DNA of 64,000 nt from Saccharothrix saharensis (GTDB taxonomy: Bacteria > Actinomycetota > Actinomycetes > Mycobacteriales > Pseudonocardiaceae). Shown one piece after another: positions 8,205-16,763 of the stretch. How positions within the stretch are numbered: position 1 is the first letter of the stretch; every line of letters begins with the position of its first letter. The position numbers and the translations under genes were made by a program. The notes below the pieces were generated by a model that had not been told where the DNA came from, did not search any database, and was given only the letters and a program-made list of their open reading frames with translations. The stretch spans positions 5,084,001 to 5,148,000 of the forward strand of contig NZ_VFPP01000001.1 in assembly GCF_006716745.1 (NCBI RefSeq). Reading direction: 5' to 3'.

Positions 8205-10465
8205 TGACCGTCGACACCGTCAAGAACGCGGAGAGCACGCCGGACCAGGAGCAGCCCTACAAGGAGCTGGGCCTCAAGGACGACGAGTACGCCCGCATCA
8301 AGGAGATCCTGGGCCGCCGCCCCACGGACGCCGAGCTGGCCATGTACTCGGTGATGTGGAGCGAGCACTGCTCCTACAAGTCGTCCAAGGTGCACCTGAA
8401 GTACTTCTCCGAGACGACCACGGACGAGATGCGCGCGAAGATGCTCGCGGGCATCGGCGAGAACGCGGGCGTGGTCGACATCGGCGACGGCTGGGCGATC
8501 ACGTTCAAGGCCGAGAGCCACAACCACCCGTCCTACGTCGAGCCGTACCAGGGCGCGGCGACGGGTGTGGGCGGCATCGTGCGCGACATCCTGGCGATGG
8601 GCGCCCGCCCGCTGGCCGTGATGGACCCGCTGCGGTTCGGCCCGGCCGACGCGCCGGACACCCGCCGGGTGCTGCCGGGCATCGTGGCGGGCGTCGGCGG
8701 CTACGGCAACTGCCTGGGCCTGCCCAACATCGGTGGCGAGGTCGTGTTCGACGCGACCTACGCGGGCAACCCGCTGGTCAACGCCCTGTGCGTGGGTGCG
8801 ATGCGGGTCGAGGACCTGCACCTGGCGCACGCCTCGGGCACCGGCAACAAGGTGATCCTGTTCGGTGCCCGCACGGGCCTGGACGGCATCGGTGGCGTGT
8901 CCGTGCTGGCCTCCGAGACGTTCGACGACACGGCGGGCAAGCGCAAGAAGCTGCCCAGCGTGCAGGTGGGCGACCCGTTCACCGAGAAGGTGCTGATCGA
9001 GTGCTGCCTGGAGCTGTTCGCCGAGCGGATCGTCGTCGGCATCCAGGACCTGGGCGGCGCGGGCCTGGCGTGCGCGACGTCGGAGCTGGCCAGCGCCGGT
9101 GACGGCGGCATGCACGTCTACCTGGACCGGGTGCCGCTGCGCGCGTCGGGCATGACGCCCGCGGAGATCCTGTCCAGCGAGTCGCAGGAGCGCATGTGCG
9201 CGGTCGTGCGGCCGGAGGACCTGGACGCGTTCATGGCGGTCTGCGCGAAGTGGGACGTCATCGCGACCGAGATCGGCGAGGTCACCGAGGGCGACCGGCT
9301 GGTGATCACGTGGCACGACGAGGTCGTGCTGGACGTGCCGCCGCGCACGGTCGCGCACGAGGGCCCGGTCTACGACCGGCCGATCGAGCGGCCCGCGGAC
9401 CAGGACGCCGTGCAGGCCGACACGCCGGACCGGCTGCCGAAGCCGGCGAAGGACGAGCTGCTCGACCTGGTGAAGACCATGGCCGCGTCGCCGAACCTGG
9501 CGTCGAAGCGGTGGGTGACCCAGCAGTACGACCGGTACGTGCGCGGCGGCACGGTGCTCGCGCAGCCCGCTGACTCGGGCATGATCCGCATTGACGAGTC
9601 GACCAACCGGGGCGTGGCGCTGTCCACGGACTGCAACGGCCGCTACGCCAGGCTGGACCCGTACGCGGGCGCGCAGTTGGCGCTGGCCGAGGCGTACCGG
9701 AACGTGGCGACGACGGGCGCGACGCCGGTCGCGGTCACGAACTGCCTGAACTTCGGCTCGCCGGAGGACCCGGCGGTGATGTGGCAGTTCGAGCAGGCCG
9801 TGAAGGGCCTCGCGGACGGGTGCGTCGAGCTGGGCATCCCGGTGACCGGCGGCAACGTCAGCTTCTACAACCAGACCGGTTCGACGGCGATCCTGCCGAC
9901 GCCGGTGGTGGGCGTGCTGGGCGTGATCGACGACGTCCGCCGCCGCATCCCGACCGGGATCGGCGCGGAGGCGGGCGAGACGCTGCTGCTGCTGGGTGAG
10001 ACGCGCGCCGAGTTCGGCGGCTCGGAGTGGGCGCACGTCGTGCACGGGCACCTGGGCGGTCTGCCGCCGAAGGTGGACCTGGCGCGGGAGAAGCTGCTGG
10101 GCGAGGTGCTGGTGGCGGGTTCGCGCGACGGCATGCTGTCCGCCGCGCACGACCTGTCCGACGGCGGCCTGGCGCAGGCGCTGGTGGAGACCTGCCTGAT
10201 CGGCGAGGTCGGTGCGCGGGTGTTCCTCGAGGGCGACCTGTTCACCGAGCTGTTCAGCGAGTCGACGGCCCGCGTGCTGGTGGCCGTGCCGCGCACCGAG
10301 GAACTGCGGTTCACCGACATGTGCACCGCGCGCGGCCTGCCGTGGCGCAAGGTCGGCGTGGTGGACCCGGAGTCCGACGCGCTGGAGGTCCAGGAGCTGG
10401 GCTCGCTGCCGCTGGCCGAGCTGCGCGAAGCCTGGGAGGGCACCCTCCCGGCGTTGTTCGACTGA
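8204..10465 (+). CDS. purL: phosphoribosylformylglycinamidine synthase subunit PurL
   Basis: A 753-residue ATP-dependent synthetase subunit of the small PurL type, which needs PurS and PurQ. It converts FGAR to FGAM. Landmarks include [33 protein letters not shown], a glycine-rich ADP-site segment around [13 protein letters not shown], and [11 protein letters not shown] in the second half. The two internally related halves expected of the family are visible. A 16-bp hairpin closes the operon 8 bases after its stop. Confidence 0.97.
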   Translation: MTVDTVKNAESTPDQEQPYKELGLKDDEYARIKEILGRRPTDAELAMYSVMWSEHCSYKSSKVHLKYFSETTTDEMRAKMLAGIGENAGVVDIGDGWAITFKAESHNHPSYVEPYQGAATGVGGIVRDILAMGARPLAVMDPLRFGPADAPDTRRVLPGIVAGVGGYGNCLGLPNIGGEVVFDATYAGNPLVNALCVGAMRVEDLHLAHASGTGNKVILFGARTGLDGIGGVSVLASETFDDTAGKRKKLPSVQVGDPFTEKVLIECCLELFAERIVVGIQDLGGAGLACATSELASAGDGGMHVYLDRVPLRASGMTPAEILSSESQERMCAVVRPEDLDAFMAVCAKWDVIATEIGEVTEGDRLVITWHDEVVLDVPPRTVAHEGPVYDRPIERPADQDAVQADTPDRLPKPAKDELLDLVKTMAASPNLASKRWVTQQYDRYVRGGTVLAQPADSGMIRIDESTNRGVALSTDCNGRYARLDPYAGAQLALAEAYRNVATTGATPVAVTNCLNFGSPEDPAVMWQFEQAVKGLADGCVELGIPVTGGNVSFYNQTGSTAILPTPVVGVLGVIDDVRRRIPTGIGAEAGETLLLLGETRAEFGGSEWAHVVHGHLGGLPPKVDLAREKLLGEVLVAGSRDGMLSAAHDLSDGGLAQALVETCLIGEVGARVFLEGDLFTELFSESTARVLVAVPRTEELRFTDMCTARGLPWRKVGVVDPESDALEVQELGSLPLAELREAWEGTLPALFD

Positions 10466-10472
10466 TCCGGCA

Positions 10473-10509
10473 GGGTGGTCGGCCGGGGGAACGCCCCGGC
10501 CGACCACCC
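10473..10509. terminator. strong bidirectional terminator between purL and the lysozyme gene
   Basis: A perfect 16-bp stem, GGGTGGTCGGCCGGGG (10473-10488) with its exact complement at 10494-10509, and a 5-base loop GAACG. It lies between the purL stop (10465) and the convergent lysozyme stop (10515), so it can end transcripts from both sides. Confidence 0.85.
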
Positions 10510-10514
10510 GGCGG

Positions 10515-11315
10515 TCAGCCGTTGGCGAGCGCTTGGAGCCGGTCGTAGGCGCCGTTGAACTGGTTCTGGTCGATCGGTGACGACGAGTACTGCCAGAACG
10601 TGTAGAACGGCCACGCGTAGGGCAGGGTGCCGACGGTGGACGAGTAGCGGGCGACCCACAGCGGGTTGGTGGAGCTGAAGTCGCCGCTCACGCACTGGGA
10701 CCACCAGCTCGTGGACGTGTAGATGACCGGCCAGCGGCCGGTGCGGGCCTGGTAGCGGTCGCTGAACGACTTGATCCAGGCCGTCATGCTCGCCTTGGAC
10801 AGCCCGTAGCAGGTGGAGCCGTACGGGTTGTACTCCATGTCCAGCGCGCCGGGCAGGGTCTTGCCGTCCCGGGACCAGCCGCCGCCGTTGTTGACGAAGT
10901 AGTCGGCCTGGGTGGCGCCGGCGGAGCGGTCCGGCAGCGCGAAGTGGTACGCGCCGCGGATCATGCCGACGTTGTAGGAGCCGTTGTACTGCTGCGCGAA
11001 GTACGGGTTGCGGTAGGTGGTGCTCTCGGTCGCCTTGACGTAGGCGAACCGCTTGCCCTGGCCCCACCAGTAGTTCCAGTCGACGTTGCCCTGGTGCCCG
11101 CTGACGTCGATGCCGTAGACGACGGCCTGGGCGCTCGGGTCGGTCGGGATGACGACGCGCCGGTCGCCGCGGCCTTCGTGCTTGGCGATCTGGGAACCCA
11201 TGGCGTGGTCTTCGACGACGGGCGCGGCGTTGGCCGATCCGGGCGCGGCCAGGCCGAGCACGGCCAGTCCGACCGCGGCGAGCAAGGCGGTTGCGGAGCG
11301 TGCGAGGTTGTTCAT
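10515..11315 (-). CDS. secreted GH25 lysozyme (N-acetylmuramidase)
   Basis: A 266-residue exported muramidase that cleaves peptidoglycan. The first 30 residues are a Sec signal peptide ending near GSANA-AP. A short pro-segment follows with the motif GSQIAKHEGRG. The GH25 barrel starts at VYGIDVSGHQGNVDW, and LDMEYNPYG holds the acidic DxE pair of the active site; FWQYSS near the end is another family landmark. CGAGGAGT is a good ribosome site 7-10 bases before the ATG at 11315. The same pro-segment motif recurs in the broken gene next door. Confidence 0.93.
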   Translation of the reverse strand: MNNLARSATALLAAVGLAVLGLAAPGSANAAPVVEDHAMGSQIAKHEGRGDRRVVIPTDPSAQAVVYGIDVSGHQGNVDWNYWWGQGKRFAYVKATESTTYRNPYFAQQYNGSYNVGMIRGAYHFALPDRSAGATQADYFVNNGGGWSRDGKTLPGALDMEYNPYGSTCYGLSKASMTAWIKSFSDRYQARTGRWPVIYTSTSWWSQCVSGDFSSTNPLWVARYSSTVGTLPYAWPFYTFWQYSSSPIDQNQFNGAYDRLQALANG

Positions 11316-11389
11316 CAGGGACTCCTCGAGCCAGTGCAGGGAGTTGACTCGTTGGGCAGTGTGCGGCACCTCTAACCAATTCACCAGGG

Positions 11390-11410
11390 TTCGTGTTAAT
11401 TAGTCACGAA
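11390..11410. terminator. inverted repeat between the lysozyme and its broken neighbour
   Basis: TTCGTG (11390-11395) and CACGAA (11405-11410) form a perfect 6-bp inverted repeat around an AT-rich 9-base centre, in a locally AT-rich stretch (11375-11412). It overlaps the stop of the broken gene and lies about 75 bases before the lysozyme start, so it could be a terminator of the former or an operator/promoter element of the latter. Confidence 0.35.
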
Positions 11411-11770
11411 AACGGAGCAACGCTCGGCCGAGCGCGATCCTGCGCAACTGCCCGTCGTCGCCGTTGACGAGGTTCCGGTCGCCGGGGAACCGCCCCGCCG
11501 CCCGCCACTGCCGGATCGTCTCGTAGTCCCACCCGTGCGGCAGCGGCCCGAGCTCGTCGGCGTGTGGATGGACGGGCACGGAGGCCCCGGCGCGGGGCCG
11601 GTGCCGCGCGGTGCGGCCCCGGCCCTCGTGCTTCGCGATCTGCGATCCCGCGAAGTGGTCCGCGGCACCCCCGGCCGCGCTTCCGCGCCGGGTGCCGGGA
11701 CGGTCGCGAGCGTGATCGTGAGCGCACCCGGTCGGGCGATCACCGTGCGCAGCCGGGTGTGCGTCGCCAT
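11400..11770 (-). pseudogene. frameshifted secreted protein sharing the lysozyme pro-segment motif
   Basis: In one frame an ATG at 11770 begins a signal-peptide-like stretch ending TVPAPGAEA. In the next frame the sequence continues as GGAADHFAGSQIAKHEGRG and runs to a TAA at 11400, ending LGRALLRFRD. The joined product parallels the lysozyme N-terminus (APGSANA, then DHAMGSQIAKHEGRG). The DNA is also alike there: about 30 of 36 bases around 11626-11661 match 11171-11206. One 1-base change would restore a single frame, so this is a recent pseudogene, a sequencing error, or a programmed shift. Its C-terminal part is not recognised and is not GH25. Confidence 0.5.
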
Positions 11771-11852
11771 CCGCGCCCCCATTCGGTCGGCAGTGCCGGT
11801 ACGTCCGACCTGGATCGTCAGGCCGGACGCCCACCGCCGCATCCGCAGGACG

Positions 11853-12698
11853 TCACCCGTCCAGGCGCTTCAGCTCCTCCTCCGACAACCGCAGGTGCAC
11901 CGCGTCGGCCGAGTCGGAGATGCTGGCGGGCCGCGAGGAGCCCGGGATCGGCACGACCTGCGGCGCCTTGGCGAGCATCCACGCCAGGCACACCTGCTGC
12001 GGGCTGACCCCGTGCTCCCGGCCGACCTCGGCGAACGCGCCGAACCGCTCGCCCAGCTGCCCGGCCGCGCTCATGCCGCCCAGCGGGCTCCAGGGCAGGA
12101 ACGCGATGTCCAGCTCGGCGCACAGCTCCAGCTCCGGCTCGCTGGACCGGAAGGCGGGCGAGAACTGGTTCTGCACGCTCGCCAGCCGGCCGCCGAGGAC
12201 GTCGTTCGCCTCGCGGATCTGCGCGGGGTTGAAGTTGGACACGCCCGCGAGCTTGATCTTGCCCGCGTCGAGCAGCTCGGCCAGCGCGCCGACGGACTCG
12301 GCCGTCGGCACCTTCGGGTCGGGCCGGTGGAACTGGTAGAGGTCGATGGCGTCCACGCCGAGCCGGCGCAACGACGCCTCGCACGCGGCCTTCAGGTACT
12401 CCGGCCGGCCGTCGACGTCCCAGCCGCCGCCGGGAACGCGGGTGTGGCCGCCCTTGGTCGCGACCACGACGCCGTCGACGCCCTTCAGCGCCTCGGCGAT
12501 CAGCTCCTCGTTGTGCCCGAAGTCGCTGTCGTCGGCCGAGTACGCGTCCGCCGTGTCGATCAGCGTCACGCCCTTGTCCAGGGCGGTGCGGATCGTCCCG
12601 ATCGCCTGGGCGCGGTCGGGACGGCCTTCCAGCGACATCGGCATCGCGCCCAGGCCGATGGCGCTGACCTCGACCCCTCCGATTCGGCGAGTCAGCAT
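11853..12698 (-). CDS. aldo/keto reductase
   Basis: A 281-residue NADPH-dependent oxidoreductase of the AKR barrel family. The catalytic tetrad is complete: Asp48 and Tyr53 in IDTADAY, Lys82 in VATKGG, and His124 in LYQFHRPD. The cofactor segment near the end, VPIPGSSRP, is typical. GGAGG lies about 13 bases before the ATG at 12698. It is divergent from a LysR regulator, a common arrangement in which the regulator controls its neighbour. The carbonyl substrate is unknown. Confidence 0.92.
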   Translation of the reverse strand: MLTRRIGGVEVSAIGLGAMPMSLEGRPDRAQAIGTIRTALDKGVTLIDTADAYSADDSDFGHNEELIAEALKGVDGVVVATKGGHTRVPGGGWDVDGRPEYLKAACEASLRRLGVDAIDLYQFHRPDPKVPTAESVGALAELLDAGKIKLAGVSNFNPAQIREANDVLGGRLASVQNQFSPAFRSSEPELELCAELDIAFLPWSPLGGMSAAGQLGERFGAFAEVGREHGVSPQQVCLAWMLAKAPQVVPIPGSSRPASISDSADAVHLRLSEEELKRLDG

Positions 12699-12806
12699 CT
12701 GGCAGTACCTCCGTCTGTCGCGGTTGTGCTCCTCCAGCTTGGGCGGTACTCATTAAGCTGTCCAACAGAAGAAGCTGATGCAATTCAGCAGTACGGGTGA
12801 TGAATC
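12699..12806. promoter_or_regulatory. shared divergent promoter/operator region (aldo/keto reductase / LysR)
   Basis: A 108-base gap, more AT-rich than its surroundings near 12750-12790. AGCTT (12736-12740) and AAGCT (12755-12759) form an inverted repeat, and AAGCTG recurs at 12772-12777. LysR proteins bind interrupted dyads of this kind between divergent genes; no exact site can be assigned by eye. Confidence 0.4.
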
Positions 12807-13691
12807 GTGGAACTCCGGCAGCTCGAGTACTTCGTCGCCGTGGCCGAGGAGTGCCACTTCACGCGTGCCGCCCGGCGCATGCACGTCGCCCAATCGGGTC
12901 TTTCCGCGTCGATCCGGGCGCTGGAAGTCGAGCTGGGCGCGCCGCTGTTCGTGCGCAGCACCCGCCAGGTGGAGCTGACCCAGGCCGGACGCGCGCTGCT
13001 GGTCGAGGCGCGGCGCGTGCTGGGCACGATCGACGCGGCGCGCGACGCGGTGGCCGCCGTGCAGGGCCTGCTGCGCGGCACGCTGGCCGTCGGCAGCGTC
13101 CAGTGCCTGCACGCCGTCCACCTGCCCGCGGTGCTGGCCCGGTTCCACGAGCTGCACCCCGGCGTGGAGCTGCGGCTGCGGCAGGCGGGCTCGGGCGAGC
13201 TGGTCGACCTGGTCCGGGCCGGGCGGCTGGACCTCGCGTTCGTCACCGCGGGCCGGGCGGTCGAGGACCTGAAGGTGTCGACCCTGTCCAGCGAGCCGCT
13301 GGTGCTGGCGTGCGCGCCGGAGCTGCCGTTCGCCGAGCGGGAGTCGGTGCGGCTCGCCGAGCTGGCCGGTCAGCCGTTCGTGGACTTCAACCGCGACTGG
13401 GGCACGCGGGACGACGTGGACCGCGCGCTGGCCACCGCCGGCGTGGACCGCAAGGTCGCGGTCGAGGTCAACGACGTGCACTCGTTGCTCGACTTCGTCG
13501 GCTTCGGCCTCGGCGTCGCGCTGGTGCCCGCGTCGTTCGCGGGCAAGTCGACCCGGGCGCGGTTCGTGGACCTGGTCGACGCGCCGACCGCCGAGACGGC
13601 CGTGGTCACCACGCCCACGGTGAGCGCCGCCGCGTCAGTCCTGCTGGACATGGTCCTGGAGGCGGGCCGGGGGCTGCCCGTCGCCGGTTAG
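12807..13691 (+). CDS. LysR-family transcriptional regulator
   Basis: A 294-residue regulator. Residues 1-60 are the LysR winged helix-turn-helix (MELRQLEYFVAVAEECHFTRAA, then VAQSGLSASIRALE). The remainder is a periplasmic-binding-like effector domain, with GTLAVGSVQ opening the first subdomain and GFGLGVALVPASF near the end. Being divergent from the aldo/keto reductase, it probably regulates that gene and itself. Its last 57 bases overlap the convergent pentapeptide-type gene. Confidence 0.93.
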   Translation: MELRQLEYFVAVAEECHFTRAARRMHVAQSGLSASIRALEVELGAPLFVRSTRQVELTQAGRALLVEARRVLGTIDAARDAVAAVQGLLRGTLAVGSVQCLHAVHLPAVLARFHELHPGVELRLRQAGSGELVDLVRAGRLDLAFVTAGRAVEDLKVSTLSSEPLVLACAPELPFAERESVRLAELAGQPFVDFNRDWGTRDDVDRALATAGVDRKVAVEVNDVHSLLDFVGFGLGVALVPASFAGKSTRARFVDLVDAPTAETAVVTTPTVSAAASVLLDMVLEAGRGLPVAG

Positions 13692-14597
13692 CCGCCAGCC
13701 GGCCGGGTCGGTGCGCATCGCGGTGCCCGGCAGCACCTCCAGCTCGCCGACCTGCTCGTCCGGCGGCTGCGGCGCGACGTGCAGGAACGTGCCGACCTTC
13801 GCACCGGTCACGTTGACCTCGCCCTTGAACGCGGCGTCCTGGAACGACAGGCCGCCGTCGAGCCGGGCGTCGCGGAGGTTCAGCCGGCCGTGGAACGTGG
13901 CGCCGGAGAACAGCGCGGGCTTGCTCAGCTCGGCCGCGCCGAACTGCGTGATGCCGTAGAAGTGCGCCCGGCGGGCGACGAGCCGGCCGAAGCGGCGGCC
14001 CTCCAGCCGGAAGTGCACGAGCTTCGCCCCGGTCAGGTCGAGCTGGTACGGCGCGTCGTCCGCGTCCTCGCCCCAGGGCAGCATGTCCGTGATGAGCCGC
14101 TGCGCGGTCATCCGGACGGTCATCTCGCGGTCCTCCTCGGGCGAGACGGCGCGCTTCTTCCCGGAGAACGCCTGCTCGGGGTCCTCGGGCTTCGCGGTGA
14201 TCGCCGCGTGCTCGAACGGCCGCCGCAGGTACGCGCACAGCACGCTCAGCACGGTCTGCTTGTACCGGGGCGTGGTGTGGGCCAGGCCGGCGAGCACGTG
14301 CATCGCACCCACCCTGACCTGGTCGGCCTCGTTGCCCAGCAGCTCGACCGCCCGCGCGAACCGCTCGTCGGCGGCCTTCTCGCTCTCCAGGTCGTGCCGC
14401 GCCTCCTCGACGCGCCGGCGCCGGTCGTTGAGCCACAGCGCGTACAGCGCGACGATCGCGCCGCCCGCCAGCCCACCGGTCTTGATCGCCTCCGCCTTCG
14501 GCTGCTTCGGGTCGACCAGGAGCAGCACCGCGGTCGTCGCGACCGCCACCACGACGGCCGCGAGCACGCTCACCACCAGCAACCAGCGTCCCCGCAC
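13635..14597 (-). CDS. membrane-anchored pentapeptide-type protein, paralogue B
   Basis: A 320-residue protein with an N-terminal membrane helix (about 5-28) and a second hydrophobic segment (GGLAGGAIVALYALWL). A charged helix RRRRVEEARHDLESEKAADERFARAVELLG follows. The C-terminal half has pentapeptide-like A(D/N)Lxx layers (GAKLVHFRLEGRRFGR, ATFHGRLNLRDARLDG, AAFKGEVNVTGAKV), which usually fold as a right-handed beta-helix. It is a tandem paralogue of the gene upstream, whose TGA is one base before this GTG start. Function unknown; such proteins may act as scaffolds. Confidence 0.78.
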   Translation of the reverse strand: MRGRWLLVVSVLAAVVVAVATTAVLLLVDPKQPKAEAIKTGGLAGGAIVALYALWLNDRRRRVEEARHDLESEKAADERFARAVELLGNEADQVRVGAMHVLAGLAHTTPRYKQTVLSVLCAYLRRPFEHAAITAKPEDPEQAFSGKKRAVSPEEDREMTVRMTAQRLITDMLPWGEDADDAPYQLDLTGAKLVHFRLEGRRFGRLVARRAHFYGITQFGAAELSKPALFSGATFHGRLNLRDARLDGGLSFQDAAFKGEVNVTGAKVGTFLHVAPQPPDEQVGELEVLPGTAMRTDPAGWRLTGDGQPPARLQDHVQQD

Positions 14598-14598
14598 G

Positions 14599-15696
14599 TC
14601 AGCTCCTGACCAGTCCGAGGCCGCGGTCCTCGCGGCGCTCCACCACCCAGCCGTCGGGCAGGGTGTTCTCGTGCGCCAGCGAGATGTGCATCGCGTGCGT
14701 GCGGGCCACCGAAGGCCTGCCCAGGGCCAGGTTCAGGCCACCGGTGAACCTCGTGTCGGTGAAGTCGATGGGCTCGGCGAACTCGCAGCCCTCGAAGCTC
14801 ACCGCACCGGTGAACGACGCGCCGGCGAACTTGTTCGCGCCGAGGAACCTCGTCCCGGTGCAGTCGACCCGGTCCGCGCACGAGAACCGGCTGAACCAGG
14901 CCTTGTCGTGGAAGGCCATGTGGTGCAGGTACAGCCGGCCGGTGCTCTCGGCGTCGGTGAACCACGCGCCGCCGCGCACGACGGCGTGGTGGAAGGAGTT
15001 CGACCGCCTCAGCCGGGCCGCCCGCAGGACCAGCTCACCCACCCGGCGGTGCGAGAGGTCGAAGTACTCCAGGTAGGCCCTGGTCAGGTCGAGGTTGTAG
15101 GACGGGCCGCCCTCGACGTCGGCGCGCGGCAGGAGGTCGGCGACCAGCCGCTGCGCGGTGAGCCGGACCTCCAGCTCCTCCCGGTCCTCCGGCCGGCCCT
15201 CGAACGGCCGCCGCAGGTAGGCGCACAGCACGTCGAGCACGGTCTGGGTGTACTCCGGGCGGGACCGCGCCAGGCCGGCCAGGGCGTGCATCGCGCCCAC
15301 CCGCACCTGCTCCGCGTCGTGACCCAGCAGTTCCACCGATCGGGCGAACCGCTCGTCCGCGACCCGCGACCGATCGTGTTCGGCCCGCGCGTTCTCCAGC
15401 TCCTGCCGCGCGGACTCGACCTGCTGCCTTTCCTCGTCCGTGCGACGCCGCCGGTCGTTCAGCCACAGCGCGTAGAGCGCCACCAGCGCGCCGCCCGCCA
15501 GGCCGCCGGTCTTGATCGCCTCGTTCTTCGGCGCGCCGGGGTCGACGACGAACAGCCAGCCCGCGACCAGCAGGAACGCGCCGATCGAGCCGGTCAGGGT
15601 CGGCACCAGCAAGCTGTGCCCGCGCCGGTGCCGCACGACCAGCAGCACGACCGCCACCGCCGAGACGACCGCGCCCGCGATCCACAGGTGCCTCAC
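14599..15696 (-). CDS. membrane-anchored pentapeptide-type protein, paralogue A
   Basis: A 365-residue protein with two or three N-terminal membrane segments, then the block PKNEAIKTGGLAGGALVALYALWLNDRRRR that is nearly identical in paralogue B. A longer coiled region (EERQQVESARQELENARAEH) follows. The C-terminal half carries pentapeptide-like layers, including GTRFLGANKFAGASFTGAVSFEGCEF. First gene of a two-gene operon with paralogue B. It is divergent from the DUF574 methyltransferase across a 149-base gap. No function is known. Confidence 0.78.
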   Translation of the reverse strand: MRHLWIAGAVVSAVAVVLLVVRHRRGHSLLVPTLTGSIGAFLLVAGWLFVVDPGAPKNEAIKTGGLAGGALVALYALWLNDRRRRTDEERQQVESARQELENARAEHDRSRVADERFARSVELLGHDAEQVRVGAMHALAGLARSRPEYTQTVLDVLCAYLRRPFEGRPEDREELEVRLTAQRLVADLLPRADVEGGPSYNLDLTRAYLEYFDLSHRRVGELVLRAARLRRSNSFHHAVVRGGAWFTDAESTGRLYLHHMAFHDKAWFSRFSCADRVDCTGTRFLGANKFAGASFTGAVSFEGCEFAEPIDFTDTRFTGGLNLALGRPSVARTHAMHISLAHENTLPDGWVVERREDRGLGLVRS

Positions 15697-15845
15697 GAGC
15701 CGTCATTCTTCCCGGTGATCACCTCGGTGGTGGGTGATTGGAGAACTCCGGCAAACCGACGGTGTGCTAACTCACCGGATTGGCCCATGATGTGGGTGTC
15801 ACCGCAACGGTGGGAACACGAGCACGTCAGAGGAGAAGATCTCGG

Positions 15846-16667
15846 GTGGACAGCGTGGATCGGCCCAACTGGGCGCCGGGCGACATCGACCTGGCCCGCC
15901 CGAGCATCGCGCGGGTCTACGACTACTGGCTCGGCGGCGCGCACAACTTCGCCGTCGACCGGGCCGTGGCCGACAAGGTCCTGGCCGACGTGCCGATCAT
16001 CAAGAGCATCGTGCTCAACCACCGGGCTTTCCTGCGCCGCGCGGTGCGGTTCATGCTGTCGCGGGGCATCCGCCAGTTCCTGGACCTGGGCTCCGGCATC
16101 CCCACGGTCGGCAACGTGCACGAGATCGCGCAGGCCGCCGACCCGGCCGCGCGGGTCGTCTACGTCGACGTGGACGCCGTCGCGGTCGCGCACAGCCGGG
16201 CCATCCTCACCGGCAACGAGCTGGTCAACGTGCTGCAGACCGACGTGCGCGACGCCAAGCAGGTGCTGTCCTCGCCCGAGGTGCAGGGGCTGCTGGACTT
16301 CGACGAGCCGATCGGCGTGCTGATGATCGCCCTGCTGCACTTCGTGCCGGACGACGAGGACCCGCGCGGGATCGTGGCCGACTACCGCGACGCCCTGCCC
16401 GGCGGCAGCTACCTGGCGATCTCGCACGCCGGGTTCGAGGAGGGCGAGTGGGACCCGGCGTGGGACGAGGCGAAGGTCGTCTACAACCGGGGCGTCAGCG
16501 AGATGTGCTTCCGCCCGAAACACGAGGTCGAGGTCATGTTCGACGGGTTCGAGCTGGTCGAGCCGGGCGTGGCGCGGCTGCCGCTGTGGCGGCCCGAGTC
16601 GCCGGACGACGTGGACGAGGGCGCGGCGCACTTCATCAGCTTCGGCGGCGTCGGGCGGAAGGCCTGA
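15846..16667 (+). CDS. DUF574-family S-adenosylmethionine-dependent methyltransferase
   Basis: A 273-residue protein of the actinobacterial Methyltransf_19 (DUF574) family. The SAM-site motif is DLGSGIPT (80-87); VVYVDVDAVAVAH is the acidic second strand. The N-terminal RPSIARVYDYWLGGAHNFAVDR segment is the family fingerprint. AGGAGA (15832-15837) is the ribosome site for the GTG at 15846, which is preferred over an upstream in-frame ATG because conservation begins here. The methyl acceptor is unknown. A hairpin and then a GGDEF-EAL gene follow on the same strand. Confidence 0.88.
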   Translation: MDSVDRPNWAPGDIDLARPSIARVYDYWLGGAHNFAVDRAVADKVLADVPIIKSIVLNHRAFLRRAVRFMLSRGIRQFLDLGSGIPTVGNVHEIAQAADPAARVVYVDVDAVAVAHSRAILTGNELVNVLQTDVRDAKQVLSSPEVQGLLDFDEPIGVLMIALLHFVPDDEDPRGIVADYRDALPGGSYLAISHAGFEEGEWDPAWDEAKVVYNRGVSEMCFRPKHEVEVMFDGFELVEPGVARLPLWRPESPDDVDEGAAHFISFGGVGRKA

Positions 16668-16682
16668 TGAACGGCCGCGGCG

Positions 16683-16727
16683 CCGGTCGCGGACCCGGCG
16701 CGGTTGTCGACCGCGCCCCGCGACCGG
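16683..16727 (+). terminator. two-part hairpin after the methyltransferase
   Basis: CCGGTCGC (16683-16690) pairs with GCGACCGG (16720-16727) and, inside it, GGCGCGG (16697-16703) pairs with CCGCGCC (16711-16717). It begins 15 bases after the methyltransferase stop and ends just before a TATCCT box, so it probably separates the two transcription units. Confidence 0.6.
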
Positions 16728-16736
16728 CCGTATCCT
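16707..16736 (+). promoter_or_regulatory. candidate promoter of the GGDEF-EAL gene
   Basis: TCGACC (16707-16712) and TATCCT (16731-16736) are 18 bases apart, 27 bases before the ATG at 16764. The upstream element overlaps the arm of the preceding hairpin. Confidence 0.35.
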
Positions 16737-16763
16737 CTGGGTTGTGGCGGTAGGCCGGCGGAC

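Noticed and set aside
11400..11834. A normal intact gene for a 144-residue protein.
   Set aside because: The signal-peptide-like segment lies in a different frame from the conserved motif, so the frame as read lacks a sensible N-terminus.
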